Positions 46,801 to 57,391 of a stretch of 64,000 nucleotides of DNA are shown here, piece by piece; position 1 is the first letter of the stretch; every line of letters starts with the position of its first letter. The notes under the pieces were generated by a model. That model was not told the DNA's origin, did no database searches, and worked only from the letters and a program-made list of their open reading frames with translations. The DNA is from Fusarium oxysporum f. sp. lycopersici 4287 (lineage: Eukaryota; Ascomycota; Sordariomycetes; Hypocreales; Nectriaceae). A program made the position numbers and the translations under genes. The stretch covers positions 3,216,743-3,280,742 of the forward strand of contig NC_030993.1 in the NCBI RefSeq assembly GCF_000149955.1, read 5' to 3'.

Positions 46801-47249
46801 GAGTTCTGCACGACTTTCAGGCAGTTGCACTCGCTTTCAAGAATGACCAACAACAAGCCAAGGCGGAGATACGTCAACGCATATGGCAGGCCTTCCAGAC
46901 TGGTGTAGCAGATAAGTGGTACGGAGGTTTGCCCTCTGTCCCATCTGGAGACTCCTCAAAATGGGGTCATTCAGTGTTGCAGGGCCTCAGAGCTGGTATG
47001 ACGAACCGTAAGCTTGTGCCACCTGGAGAGGTTTTTACCATCGAGACACAACGGGTTTTGAGGCGAGATGCATTCTTGCTACCCGAAGAAGATCACATTG
47101 GAAAGCCAGCCCAGAGAATTGTGATGAAATATGTCAAGGATGTTGAGGAGCGCTTTAAAGAGCTGAGATTTGGAACGAGTATGCTGATCGATCATAACCC
47201 AGCTAGGTATGAGGAAGCCTTGAACAAGCTTCGTGTTGGAGTCGTGTAA
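43899..47249 (+). CDS. Class 3 (alpha/beta) lipase, sn-1 diacylglycerol lipase-like
   Basis: A single exon of 1,116 residues. The C-terminal third is the lipase-3 fold. The oxyanion/strand region is KAVVLACRGTLGFEDVLADM. The nucleophile Ser874 lies in LVLCGHSLGGAVTALLG. The acid is Asp960 in VVHGNDIVPYLSLG and the base is His971 in VLHDFQ, so the triad is complete. The N-terminal 170 residues are helical and partly hydrophobic (LLLSSLDQIFGS region). Residues about 300-650 are disordered and basic, Ser/Pro/Thr/Lys-rich. No cleavable signal peptide is evident, so the enzyme is intracellular or membrane-associated. Length and domain order fit fungal relatives of sn-1-specific diacylglycerol lipase, acting on membrane or droplet lipids. 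It converges on the GH43 gene 168 bp away. Confidence 0.85.
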   Translation: MDNSSIISAEDLPPQPGRTLLPSPVAQAVSLATRSTCLAIRLGSRAGSYGLSAAKVTTLSSLELARSMVETVLSQAGRETLSRSQSDMSTVEAESIIERSFEHLHHAMSQAVFWTSAGFHFTSTTFSMASGISQLLLSSLDQIFGSTDSSRAIASIVTLIRREFHDPATGIHGDTVGMMDLVLGLCALAYLQRWSWKMVEEEKRRQDSEEIIWDVVVLNDGERVDIQDRITRTPAFTRPAGSTSRDTSPTNLQQAVIGSQSASFKEEEAVIDQLKDEMVKKLPPDTSVSISNTVSSTQTVTIDVDGPRPFPLPLLPGAEIVETKGLSSQAGRRTSQILNDPPEASSYRVVYRLERSRTGDVSFQGSQDIPVSVIDVSKGEPAPEVPAKEPPQVPKKARTTGVKSPPPQHSRPVKSANDQTSRTSPQTIPKPRASVIRDEKGKFTRPTSASPPSSPAEIKTPQREANQKRPRAPVNSSQATNKTTAPRESTITTRRVLPKRKSDSSTTSQTSEKKTGLRQALRDGSQSISNIWNKDSPPPESRPRPQSRITTVSKTGNKPMHSPRSSSDQKRIEKAELIPRNPSRASYVSVHERRRDSMISQTDTYSIHSGYGTPTHSPSVSLSGAAFDSSWVQQAQNDGLLAPPPISAGHRRVLRKSPSLWSMASNDSQSSLVLSYYHQKSAYTASDALGVLRRDGTVNGIFPQAHVLRNITRYMRFSSASYGSAFLKFMGISKDMPLLRAWDSTHTDVRHFVHHTESDTHSVLLASIVDPQGGTDSSGSTGTGVPLVHYISLDHDAKAVVLACRGTLGFEDVLADMTCDYDVLTWRGRGHKVHKGVHASARRLLYGGDRRVLFTLREALLEFPDYGLVLCGHSLGGAVTALLGVMLSEPNPTGTGFVTAIEGPERTVGDELSDGLLPVHSTLPPRRPIHVYAYGPPSTMSASLRKRTRGLITTVVHGNDIVPYLSLGVLHDFQAVALAFKNDQQQAKAEIRQRIWQAFQTGVADKWYGGLPSVPSGDSSKWGHSVLQGLRAGMTNRKLVPPGEVFTIETQRVLRRDAFLLPEEDHIGKPAQRIVMKYVKDVEERFKELRFGTSMLIDHNPARYEEALNKLRVGVV

Positions 47250-47417
47250 GTGTAAGTGGGACTTTATGCTGATGAGTTACGATACGGAATGACTCGGAGG
47301 TTTTGTGATTTAGGTGTACAACAATATGGAGTGTTTCATGGCGGAATGACTTGGATATATGTGGTCTATTTACATCAATTGTATCTTTTTTTCTCATATG
47401 TGCAACGTTGTGAATAT

Positions 47418-48401
47418 TTAATCAGCTGTAGTGGTGATGATCTTGCCATCATCGTCATAGAAGATCTCCTTGGCCTTGACAGATCTCAAGTGATCCACAC
47501 CCTTGCTTAACTCGCAGTCGTGGTAGAAGAGATATGTCTTGCCCTTGAACTCAACAATGGAGTGATGTGTCGTCCATCCCAGCACAGGCTCCAGAATACG
47601 TCCACCGTAAGTGAAAGGTCCGTATGGGCTGTCTCCAGTAGCGAAGCACAGGAAGTGTGTGTCGCCTGTTGAGTACGAGAAGTAGTACTTTCCATTCCTC
47701 TTGTGCATCCACGCAGCCTCAAAGAAACGTCGGTCATGGTCATCTCCCAGAATGGGCTTGCCAGTCTCAGGGTCAAGGATCTGGATCTCCTTGACTTCAT
47801 CGGCGAATTGGTGCATGTCCTCAGTGAGCTTGGCTACTCTTGGTCCTTGGGCGGGAACACCCTCGCCGCTGACCTCCTTAGGACCCTGCCACTCGGGGTC
47901 AAAGATATCATTACCCTTCTGGTAGCATTGCAACTGCCCACCCCAAAGACCTCCAAAGTAGAGGTACGCTTGTCCATCCTCATCCACGAAGCTTGCAGGG
48001 TCAATACTGTAGCTTCCCTTGATGGGCTCTGGGTCGGGAGTGAAAGGTCCCTCAGGCTTGTCACCAACAGCAACACCGATGCGAAATATTCCTTGCTTAT
48101 CTCTGGCGGGGAAGTAGAGGTAGAATTTGCCGTTCTTCTCAGCGGCATCGGGAGCCCAGAGTTGCTTGGAAACCCAGGGGATGTCTTCTGTCTTTAGAAC
48201 AACACCGTGGTCGACGACCTCAGCTGGTGGGTCGAGGCTCTCAGTGCTGAAGACATGGTAATCGGCCATGTCGTACTGATCGCCATTGTCGTTGAACTTG
48301 ATATCGGTCTCACGGTCGTGAGAAGGATAGACGTAGATCTTGCCATTGAAGACATGCGCCGAAGGGTCGGCGCTGTAGACGTTGGTGATGAGAGGCGCCA
48401 T
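47418..48401 (-). CDS. Glycoside hydrolase family 43 (arabinofuranosidase/xylosidase type)
   Basis: One exon of 327 residues. The five-bladed propeller signatures of GH43 are visible. The general base is Asp12 in YSADPSAHVF, the second Asp is Asp134 in SIDPASFVDEDG, and the general acid is Glu228 in FFEAAWMHKRNGKYYFSYS. WTTHHSIVEF supplies the usual active-site His. Family role: release of arabinose or xylose from hemicellulose or from its oligosaccharides. There is no signal peptide: the catalytic Asp is only 12 residues from the start, and no upstream exon with a leader is visible. The enzyme is probably intracellular and acts on imported oligosaccharides. The closest subgroup by eye is the XynD-like xylosidase/arabinosidase branch. 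Specificity not readable. Confidence 0.88.
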   Translation of the reverse strand: MAPLITNVYSADPSAHVFNGKIYVYPSHDRETDIKFNDNGDQYDMADYHVFSTESLDPPAEVVDHGVVLKTEDIPWVSKQLWAPDAAEKNGKFYLYFPARDKQGIFRIGVAVGDKPEGPFTPDPEPIKGSYSIDPASFVDEDGQAYLYFGGLWGGQLQCYQKGNDIFDPEWQGPKEVSGEGVPAQGPRVAKLTEDMHQFADEVKEIQILDPETGKPILGDDHDRRFFEAAWMHKRNGKYYFSYSTGDTHFLCFATGDSPYGPFTYGGRILEPVLGWTTHHSIVEFKGKTYLFYHDCELSKGVDHLRSVKAKEIFYDDDGKIITTTAD

Positions 48402-49088
48402 GATGTATGACTTTTATGAGATGTAGTGTGTTGTTTGGTTGGAGGTGATGACTTGCAGTGGCTGAGAGAGGACTGCCTATTAATATTTGAATGAGAATTA
48501 TAATATGATATGGATAATTGACCCCGCGTTGACTTGTAAATGCGACTTGAGGCTCATCTCAGTTGATTCATTTATCCAGTCAGGCCACGCAATTACCCGG
48601 GTTGAGTTCCACACCAGATGATCAAGTTAGAAAGCCAAGCCAAGCACCTCGGCATGATGCGTACGCTCTCAGTTGGAGAGAATAAGTCAATGAAACGGTG
48701 CCACGGCTTGAATTAGCCGCCGGTAATAGATTCTGCCCGTTCAATTGTGGCGTATTTGTTCCTGGGCTATTTTACCCAAAAACATCGTGAGAGTTTCTGT
48801 GGTTATTTCATCATATGTTGTCTGATATAACAGGTTTGCCTGCTAGACTAACAGCAGAATTTAGGCAAAATAGCTACCAAAATGCCGGCATGTTTTTAAT
48901 ATGCATAATTCAGTTAGCTTGTGCCTTCAGGGTAAGTGGCAATGTGGTGCGGTAATTCATGGGATCGTCATTATCGACGTGTAATTCGTTGGCTAAAATA
49001 GAGAGGGTCTCCGTGGTTCTGGGTCGGGTCTTTGAGATCACCAGTTTGAGAGTGGGAGATGGGGTCGGATGAGAGAGATACTGCGGAC
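48402..49088. other. GH43 promoter and intergenic region
   Basis: AT-rich, about 690 bp. No gene supported. Confidence 0.5.
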
Positions 49089-49735
49089 CTAGAAGTCTTG
49101 GACTCCAGTCTCGCCTTGTCTTGTTGGTAGCTGTGCTGAGGATTCATCCTCATCTATCCAACTTGGTTCTTCATCGTCGAACCAGGCATCTTGAGCGTCT
49201 CGTCTGATCATGGTATCGAGATCTTCATCTGCGTCGACGGGCTTATAGTCAAAGTCCTCGTCTAGTCCATGAACGAAGCGTTCTTCTAGGAACGCATGCC
49301 ATAAGAGAAGGCCATGGGCTTTGTCTGCTGCTGGTTTCTCCCATGGATGCTCAAGATCACCACCTGAGCTCTCAAGGTCACCATCTTTCAGCCGCTTCAG
49401 TTTGGATTCTCCTCGCTGCAAGTCAGCCTCGAGGGTCCTGCCATAGCCTTTGGCTTTGCCCTCGGCTTCACGCTCCGAGGCTGACTGGAACCTCTTTACT
49501 AGCCGTTCGTACAGCACGGGATCTAGGGGCAAAGTCAGGTTGGGAGCTGGGGATGATCGAGTAGTACGGCTTTACCAGCGAGCTCGTGCTCCAGGTTATC
49601 AAAGTATGAGGGATGCCGACTGAGGTACTCTCGCCTTCGGTTCTGCGCTTGAATCTGTGCAGTCCGAGATGGAGTTTTGGGTACGCGCGGGACGGGCTTG
49701 TCTGGTTGCTCGCCTAGAGGTTTTATAGGAGCCAT
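49089..49735 (-). CDS. CCDC97 family protein (DUF2052)
   Basis: Two exons, 49576-49735 and 49089-49522, join across a 53-nt intron with a CTGAC branch site and CCCTAG acceptor, giving 197 residues. The conserved region starts at REYLSRHPSYFDNLEHELA, crosses the junction into DPVLYERLVKRF, and ends in the family hallmark EERFVHGLDEDFDYKPVD, then DAQDAWFDDEEPSW. In animals CCDC97 is associated with the SF3b spliceosome complex; a nuclear role here is inferred. The middle is charged and probably coiled coil or disordered. Start chosen as the only ATG in exon 1. Confidence 0.8.
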
Positions 49736-51227
49736 GACGATTTATCTGTGATATACAGTATTAATATTGTTGTAGTGACAAATATTGTAAGTTCTTAATG
49801 GTTGATCGACAGAAAGGTTGGTGTATGCTGGAGGCGAATTGATGCGCGCCCAATTATGTCAGCTTCTTGAGCTGTTCAGGTCCCCACTTCTCATCATCCA
49901 CCATTCGCAACATCTCGAAATATGAGATTGGCGTGTAACAAACAGCAAGACCTTGTGTATTTGGTTGCTAAAAGCATATACTTGTTATGCACTCTTCTAC
50001 TGTTACCGTTTCCTTGCTTTATACTCTCACCCAAGTCTGATACGTTGAAGAAAATCACTGATGAAATGGCTGCAATCACCTTCAGATTGTGTGTCATTCT
50101 TCAACAAAAAGAAGATACTCCAACCGGGGGAATATGCCGCCAAGCCTGACCTTTCTGGCGATGTCATGGAAAAGGGCCGCGTAAAGTTTGTTATGCTCCG
50201 GCTCCCAATGGCTTCATTGAAGGAGAAGCTGGGTCTGGGGTATCAAGCCACGGGGCACAAACGGCGCAATGCATGAGCAGCACTGCAGCATGTGAACTCA
50301 TTGTTACATGTGAGATGTGACACAACCTCAAGAAATGGAATGATCTCAAGACGCCAGTTTTTGACTCTGAGAATCTCTTGACGAGAGATTCAGATTGACA
50401 ACAGAGTCCAAAAATCAGCCCCAACGTCGAATGGACCAGGGACCCATCTTTAAAGAAGACTTTCAGAAGCCTGTTGTCAATATTTGACAGGTGAAGCGAT
50501 GGTCTGAGCGGAAAATAAGTCCAATTGACCTGGATGACCCCTGTCGATGGAGACGCTCGGGTGGTTTTTGAATGGGTGTAACCATCTCGAATGGGTGCAA
50601 TGAGCTAGCTGTGCATTGTACGGAGTACAGCTCGAGCCAATGCAGGCTCGGCTTAAAATTACCTGGCCAAAAAAACGAGCGCGCAATCACGATCATAACG
50701 AGGCCCGAAAGCACGCCTAAAAACCAAGCTTGCTTGCCTGCTTGTGCTTGTGCTTGTGCTTGATATCCTGGGGGGAAAGCTTTGGCTCTGGATCCCATCG
50801 ACACTGCAACGGCGGATCTACCCCTTGGAGATTATTTTTTTTTTTTACTTCCGTGATATCCATGACAGGCATTTTCTCTTCTTTTACCTGACTCTGGTCT
50901 TCAGTCTTGGGATCGTCAGGTTCTTTTATTCCCCTTTTAATCCTTATCGGCCTCGCTTGTTGATACCCTGTTCCGAGAGCTTTGCCTGTCTGCTTGTCCA
51001 TCGATAATATTGCGAAGCTCGGTACAGACCATTCACTCGCAATTTTTGCTGTCTTTACTCATTCACTCATTCAGTATTCGTCTCCTTTGTCTAGATTAAT
51101 TCTTTAACCGAATTTCGCCAACAGTTGGGCCGTTGTCTTAGTCTCCCTGTTATATCACCTCACCTTCAAAACTCCGACTCCACGTCCCGGTCGCGTCCTG
51201 CCACCAAAGGATGCCAATGTCGACCTA
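49736..51227. other. Intergenic region and SSK1 promoter/leader
   Basis: About 1.5 kb without a supported gene. A TGTGCT/TTGTGC hexamer repeat lies at about 50740-50762 and a T run at about 50836-50847. The right third is C/T-rich leader ending in the uORF described separately. Confidence 0.5.
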
Positions 51228-51228
51228 A
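51211..51228 (+). promoter_or_regulatory. Five-codon upstream ORF overlapping the SSK1 start
   Basis: ATG at 51211, a second in-frame ATG at 51217 and TAA at 51226-51228. The last A of the stop is the first base of the SSK1 ATG (TAATG). Such a termination-reinitiation layout could set SSK1 translation. Whether the mRNA includes it is not known. Confidence 0.5.
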
Positions 51229-53861
51229 TGGGAGCTACTGATATCGCCTCGCGCCTTCGAGCCAAGTTCACCAAAAGGAGACACTCGACGGCAGGTTCAC
51301 AGGCATCTTCCACTCGGAGCATTACCGACACCACCTCGTCGTCGTTCGGGAGTCGTCACTTATGGGATCGCGATCGTTCTCGAGCTCGTGACGGAGACGG
51401 GGACCACTCGTCTCAGCGGGCTGTGAGCAATTCGAGGGGCACCGTGAGTAGCCGACGTGGCATGACAACGACGCCTGATGGTTCGCATCGACAACGAGAA
51501 GATGGCGATGACGTTGCAAAGCTCGAGGGTTCTCGAGAGGTTTCAGAAGCAGCAAAGTCAAGCTCAAACTCAAACTCAAATTCAGAGTCGGCAGCCAAGA
51601 GTTCCTCGGAAATAGGTGCTGAAGCAGCGGTCCCACCCGCTAACGACAATTCCACAGCGCCCGACACCACGAGCGAGCCACTGAAACAGCCGTCTCCGCC
51701 TATAGATCAGCAGAGCCTCGATGACCTGGATGAAGAGCCTGATACAACCGCCACTAGCTCTAGCGACCAGCTCCCGCCCCATAGCGATCTGCACCCGCCA
51801 CAACCTCATCCAAGACTTCACTTCAATCAACCTCCATTGCTCTCTCCGTCACTTCATTCTTCGGAACAGCCTTCACCATCGCGTCAGCGCCAGGCAAACT
51901 CCAATCTCGACCGTATCCACGAAGACTCCCAGGACTCGGAACCCCCGTCACCTACTGCACGCCCAAGAAAGGTCGCAAGTGTTGAGTTGGACGCTGGTTC
52001 TGAGCTTGCTGGTCACAATGACGACGACGTGTTGAGTCTCGACCAAGCCCCCAACTCTCCAAAGTCTGCCGTCTTTGTGCCTCTGGCGGCAGCAACCTCG
52101 ACGACATTTGTCGCAACGTCTCCTGGTCTTCCACAAGCTGGAACCCCTGGCTCTTCGTCACGACCAGCCCCGCCGCCCCGACGACAAAGCTTGCTGTCGA
52201 ATCGCCAGACGACCTTGATTAATACGCTCCTTTCACCATCCGCAAACGAACCCGGATACAATCAGACCAGCTCATACGCGCCTATTAACGGAAATATGGT
52301 GACCCGAAAGATCTGGGTCAAGCGACCTCATGCCTCGCCGACCCTCGTTACCGTCAACGAAGACGACCTGGTCGATGATGTCCGCGATATGATTCTACGT
52401 AAATACTCAAACTCACTCGGTCGAAGCTTCGACTCTCCAGACATCAACATACGCATTATTCCTCGCGATCAACATTCAGAACGTGTTCTCAACCCTGAGG
52501 AGCCAATGGGCCGGACTCTTGATGCTTATTATCCAGGTGGACAAACCGTTGAAGAAGCTCTTGTAATTGACATTCCAAGACGTGCGCCTAAAGCTTCCCC
52601 GCGCCCCGTCGTTCCAGCATATGTTGGTAACATCTACTACAGCGAGGACGGTCGGCCTACAGAAACAAGTGATGGCTACTTTCCTTCCGTCGCTGCCCAT
52701 CCTGGCGCTGTCGGCTCACCACATCTTCCAGTTGCAGTTCCGGCGCATGTTAATCCTCAGGCCCCGCACTCAATCGCAGTATTAGGGACTGGCCATATCC
52801 CACCTATCCCATCGCCTGGTAGATCACGCGCATATCGCGATCGTCCGGATCGTCCCAGATTAGGCCGCACTCATACATCGTCGCCAACACTGATTGCTAA
52901 TGGCTCTGCCGTGTCACTGGCTGCCGCCGCCGCCGCGAATCATGCGAACCATGGTACGCAACACTTCAACCCGAGGCTACCGCATTCACGAACTCATTCA
53001 AACTCTTCAGATCAACCTGGTATGCCACCTGCTGCCCCTCCTCTACCGACACCTCCCGCCCCCGAGCCTTCGGCAGTTCGCGTATCGACACCTCCAGTCA
53101 GGCCAGTTTCACCTCGACCTACGGCGAAAACCAAGAAGAGCAAAAAGGCCGAACACCCTAGTTTACCGCCGGGCATGCTCAATGGCGGCGTGCCTCCTAT
53201 CAATGTCCTGATTGTGGAAGATAACCCTATCAATTTGAAACTTTTGGAAGCCTTTGTGAAGCGCCTCAAGGTGCGATGGTCAACCGCCATGAATGGACGA
53301 GATGCTGTAAAGAAGTGGAGGAGTGGTGGATTTCACTTGGTTCTGATGGATATTCAACTTCCAGTCATGAACGGTCTCGAAGCGACTCGTGAAATTCGAA
53401 GATTAGAACGAGTTAACTCGATTGGTGTCTTTTCATCATCTCCCGATGGTGTGGTCACGACGGAAAACCCTGACGAACTCGACGACAAAGACCGCCTGGA
53501 GAACCCTTCCTTGTTCAAGAGTCCTGTGATTATTGTCGCTTTGACTGCTAGCTCCTTACAGAGTGACCGACACGAAGCTCTAGCCGCTGGCTGTAACGAC
53601 TTTTTGACCAAGGTATGTAGATCGCACTGACAAGCAAAGATAAGTAGCTAACTCATGATACAGCCCGTCAATTTTGTCTGGCTAGAGCGCAAGGTAATGG
53701 AATGGGGTTGCATGCAGGCCCTCATCGACTTTGACGGCTGGCGCAAGTGGAAGGAGATTTCTCAAGAAGCTGAGGAGACCGCCGCTGCTAAGAAGGCTGC
53801 AGTCGCAGCAGCCAAAGCCAAATCAAAGAAGAACCGCCTCTCGATGACCAAGCCTGGTTGA
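51228..53861 (+). CDS. SSK1: SSK1-type response regulator of the HOG osmostress pathway
   Basis: Two exons, 51228-53612 and 53664-53861 (51-nt intron), give 860 residues. The N-terminal 330 residues are disordered and Ser/Thr/Pro-rich. A central conserved patch (about 360-450) begins TRKIWVKRPHASPTLVTV. The receiver domain starts at about residue 658 with INVLIVEDNPINLKLLEAF; its acidic pair and the phospho-acceptor Asp (about residue 708, in LVLMDIQLPVMNG) are present. The conserved Thr/Ser (ALTASS) and Lys (DFLTKPVN, across the splice junction) complete the site. Family role: the unphosphorylated form activates the MAPKKK Ssk2/Ssk22, so the phosphorelay (Sln1/Ypd1-type) represses Hog1. Extra Ser/Asp-rich sequence between the receiver's halves is typical of filamentous fungal SskA. 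The Ala/Lys-rich C-terminus is unremarkable. Confidence 0.92.
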
Positions 53862-54611
53862 TAGCGCCAGTTGGATTTACGAAGATACATGCTTCAGCAC
53901 AACAGGTCTGGTCTTGACATTAAAGTATACGCCAGGAAACAACAAATATTCTGGTAAAATTCGAGATGAGCCAAAAACGAGTCATTGGTGTTATTCACCC
54001 GCCGAGGCAACAGCAAACATGAGTTGTCTCAGAGATCTGTCTGCTACCTATAGTTTTCGCCATAGGATTAATGTTTGGCATTTGATGTTTGTTGGGAGCT
54101 GGGTAAGAAGGGAGTTGTATAATGTACGCAAAGCATGATGGCGCAGGTAACAGATACATATGAATACCAATGTTTATAATGCCATGAGACTTGAATAATA
54201 CATGTCGAGAAGACGCAAGCTATAGTTCGAAGCTGCAGAGTTAATGATGTTTCTGACGAGGTGAATCTAGGGCTCGAGTACGCTTCAGTGAACGAGATAA
54301 GTCCAGTCTATATATTGTACCGAGCTTTGAGAATTAATTAATTACTTCTCATCTCAAATCTTGGATAAGAGCTTTCATCACTGTCCCACTGGCTTCAGCC
54401 CCATCTTGTGTGGATCGCGAGGTTGGTGACGTCGGGCCGGATAATTAAACCCTCCGGGGGATGAAAATTACTGCACACTTCGGAACAGCATTAAACACCT
54501 CCAAACAAGTGCAGCCTTTTCCGACCTGACATCCAACCAATTCTAATCAATTGGTCCTGGGTCGCATGTAATGCAGCAGAGAGTCAGAGAGAATCTGAAG
54601 CCGCTGTAACC
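53862..54611. other. Intergenic region, SSK1 / mS45
   Basis: AT-rich. Contains the SSK1 3' end and the mS45 promoter. No gene supported. Confidence 0.5.
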
Positions 54612-55751
54612 ATGCCTCCTCGAGTGCGCGGTGCATCGACGCCGCTGGCTGGCCTCGATGCCACCATTTCCCTCTCCACGAGGACCTCCTCGTCTCCGTT
54701 CCTCCGAACCTTCTCGACCACGCCATGCCGCGAGAAGATGAGCAAGGGTCGTGCGCAGATGTTCGAGTGGTTGAACTCAGGCAATGGCAGAAATCTCGCC
54801 GAGCCTGGCAACGGTCCTAATTACCTCGGTCCTCACAATGATCAGCCTTTTCCTCTCAACCCCCTCTTCCGAAGTCAGCCTGTGCTCTCTGATGCGACGA
54901 GGGAGATCATCTATGAGAAGGTGACGGCGAAGGGCATGTCTCTGAAGGCGGTGTCTGCTGAAATGCACATCGACGTGAGGAGAGTTGCTGCTGTTGTGCG
55001 ACTAAAGGAGGTTGAGAAGCAATGGCTCTCCGAAGTAAGTACCATCCCAGTGAAGCTCTATCTGCCCTGCTATATGATGAGACCAAACAAAATTTTCGAT
55101 TAGTCTTGAAGACACATACATGGTTATACTTTTATATACTCTGATAGCATCATCTGATTTTGGGCTTGCTTTTTTACTCTTTCGATAGCAATGCTAACCA
55201 ACCTCAAGGGCAAGCAATTAGCAACACCTTACGCCAAGGCAGTTATGAAGATGCTACCCAAGACACATTACAATGAAGGCGAGGAGAATATACCTCACGA
55301 GCCTATCAACGAGATTCACGTACACAACCTTACCCTACAACAACTATTCACACCAGTGTCTGAATCCCGACACTTCACAAGAGAAGACGCCGCCAAGGCC
55401 TTCCACGACAACATGCTCTCCGCCGATCAGCGATCACCTCAACCCGAGCTCATCAAGATGGAGCAAGACATCATCAAGGGCACTGCACGACCAGAGGCAG
55501 TAGCCAAGTTCCAGGCAGTCACACAGGCAGACGAGGACAGAGTAGCCAAGAAGATTCTGAACGAGCGCAGGCGTGAGGAGGAGCGAACGAAGCGCGTCAA
55601 GACAGATCGCTACGAGTTCCGATTTAAGGAGATTAACGTCGATGATGTTGGTCGTGATGGTCGATCAAGGAAAGGTACTGGTTGGCGGTATGGTGCGCCG
55701 TTCGAGGACCGCAAGCGTGGGTTGGTCAAGATTCCTACGTCAGTGCCTTGA
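54612..55751 (+). CDS. Mitochondrial small-subunit ribosomal protein S35 (mS45)
   Basis: Two exons, 54612-55034 and 55209-55751, separated by a 174-nt intron with GTAAGT donor and CTAAC branch, give 321 residues. The N-terminal 40 residues are rich in Ser, Thr and Arg with few acids, a mitochondrial presequence (ending about FSTTPCREK). GRNLAEPGNGPNYLGPHNDQ, then PFPLNPLFRSQPVLS and MSLKAVSAEMHIDVRRVAAV, are the core of the fungal 37S S35 / mS45 family. The second exon continues with GKQLATPYAKAVMKMLPKT and a basic coiled-coil tail. Role: structural protein of the mitochondrial ribosome small subunit. It converges on the phosphatase gene (208 bp). Confidence 0.9.
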
Positions 55752-55959
55752 AGTGTATGAATATTTATGGGATATGGGGTGGCGAAACTGTACTATACGA
55801 ATACCAACGCCATGTATTAATTAGACATGGACTGTATACTCGTCCAGAGATGATGAATAGCGCTTGCATTTTTGTATGTGATCCTCTCTAAACATGCTCA
55901 ACCTGTGCCATTGACGTTGATGTTCATGGTCCTGAGTCGTCATTCATAACTCATCGACA

Positions 55960-56769
55960 CTACTGCCTGCTCTCCTCGGGCACGATCAAGTTCTTTCGAA
56001 TCTGCTCAAGATCCTCCACTGTCAGACCACAGTTCTTTACCACATACTCATCGACAGAGCCATGTTGTTTACGAAGTGCTTCCAAAGCAGCAAGCATGTT
56101 CTCGGGCTTGGCTCCCAGTAATCGTTGAGCACCTTCGGGGTTGGCTCTCAGTTCAGGACTCTTCATCACAGCAGCAAGAAGCTCCTCACGAAAGTCACCA
56201 AGGCCAACCTCAGTCAAACCATACTCATGAGCAATAGTGCCTTCATCCACGCCGCATATAGACAAGATGAAAGCGCATACTACACCAGTTCTATCCTTGC
56301 CTGCAGTGCAGTGGATGAGTAGGGGTGAAGGATCCGGTCTGGCAAGATGCGAGAGAATAGTGTTGATAGAATCCGTTCCCGTCTCCCAAATTCCCCGATA
56401 CGCCTCAACAAATCCCTGGCTCCCTTCGGCGGTGTAATTCCGAAAGCGCAATGCAATAGCCTCCGGACCGTAATCCTCGTCTAAGAACACCGGAGTAAAG
56501 ACCCGTTGGGCGCCGGGCCACTCTCGGGTTCCTGTAGCGTAGCGCTCGATCTCAGTTCGCGAGCGCAGGTCGTAGACGTGTGAGATCTTGAGGTCCTGTA
56601 GCGCCGAGACGCCGTCTTCGGTGAGACGGGATGGTTCTGCTGAGCGGAAGATGAGGCCGGATCTGATTGTGTATCCGGGGCGGGACTTTATAGGCAACGG
56701 ATGGCCCCCGAGATCTCGGAAGTTTGCGACGCCGGCGATGGGATGGAAAGGAGGGCTGAGGTTTGCCAT
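55960..56769 (-). CDS. Tyrosine/serine protein phosphatase, Y_phosphatase3 type
   Basis: One exon of 269 residues; ATG complementary to 56767-56769. FHPIAGVANFRDLGGHPLP is the standard N-terminal motif of this MptpB/lipid-phosphatase-like family. LIFRSAEPSRLTEDGVSAL and VYDLRSRTEIERY follow. The P-loop is LLIHCTAGKDRTGVV, with catalytic Cys and Arg. The extra Lys-Asp inside the loop (CTAGKDRTG) is typical of the group, which can hydrolyse phosphotyrosine, phosphoserine and phosphoinositides. Fungal substrates are mostly unknown. No targeting signal. Complete by all motifs. Confidence 0.88.
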   Translation of the reverse strand: MANLSPPFHPIAGVANFRDLGGHPLPIKSRPGYTIRSGLIFRSAEPSRLTEDGVSALQDLKISHVYDLRSRTEIERYATGTREWPGAQRVFTPVFLDEDYGPEAIALRFRNYTAEGSQGFVEAYRGIWETGTDSINTILSHLARPDPSPLLIHCTAGKDRTGVVCAFILSICGVDEGTIAHEYGLTEVGLGDFREELLAAVMKSPELRANPEGAQRLLGAKPENMLAALEALRKQHGSVDEYVVKNCGLTVEDLEQIRKNLIVPEESRQ

Positions 56770-57391
56770 GATTTAGATGTGATAGAGTAGTTGGATGGTG
56801 ATGATTTCTGCTAAGATCTATTACAGGTAGAATTATTATTGCAGTGACCCAAGGCAGACCTCGTCAACAAGAGAGCCAGTTCACATATGGTGGTTAATGT
56901 TGGTGGAGGTGGGGCGTCATCAAATCATGCCTCGGTCCAGAGACGGGTATAAGTCACTGCCAAATCTAGAGCCTCTCACAACTAAACGATGTTTCTGTTT
57001 AAATATTATCCATTTGTTGTCTAGACACGTAAGTTTAAACTAAAGCTTTGTCTCATTTTGGAAGTTACAAGTTTGTCAATGTCCACAATCACATAGACCT
57101 AGCACTGGTAGGCCAGCAATAAAGAGTCACTTCGAAGGCAATGTTGTTAAAGAGCGTGAGTAGTTGAATTTTCTATGGGAAACAAAGGAAAATAAATCAA
57201 AGCAAGCGCGAGCCCCCCTTCTAAGTTTTTGAAAGACCAGGTATTTTAAGCAAAAAGCCCAAGACGAACGTCCTCCAACTCCAAAGATCTAGGCCATCCA
57301 CATATCATAGTAATACAAGCTGAACCAGTCTGCAAGAAGAGAAAGATGAAGTCTTGGTGTCAAAATTGAACTGAGTCTGTCGTTCCACATC
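56770..57391. other. Intergenic region
   Basis: AT-rich. Contains the phosphatase promoter and the 3' end of the small cysteine-rich gene. No other signal. Confidence 0.5.
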
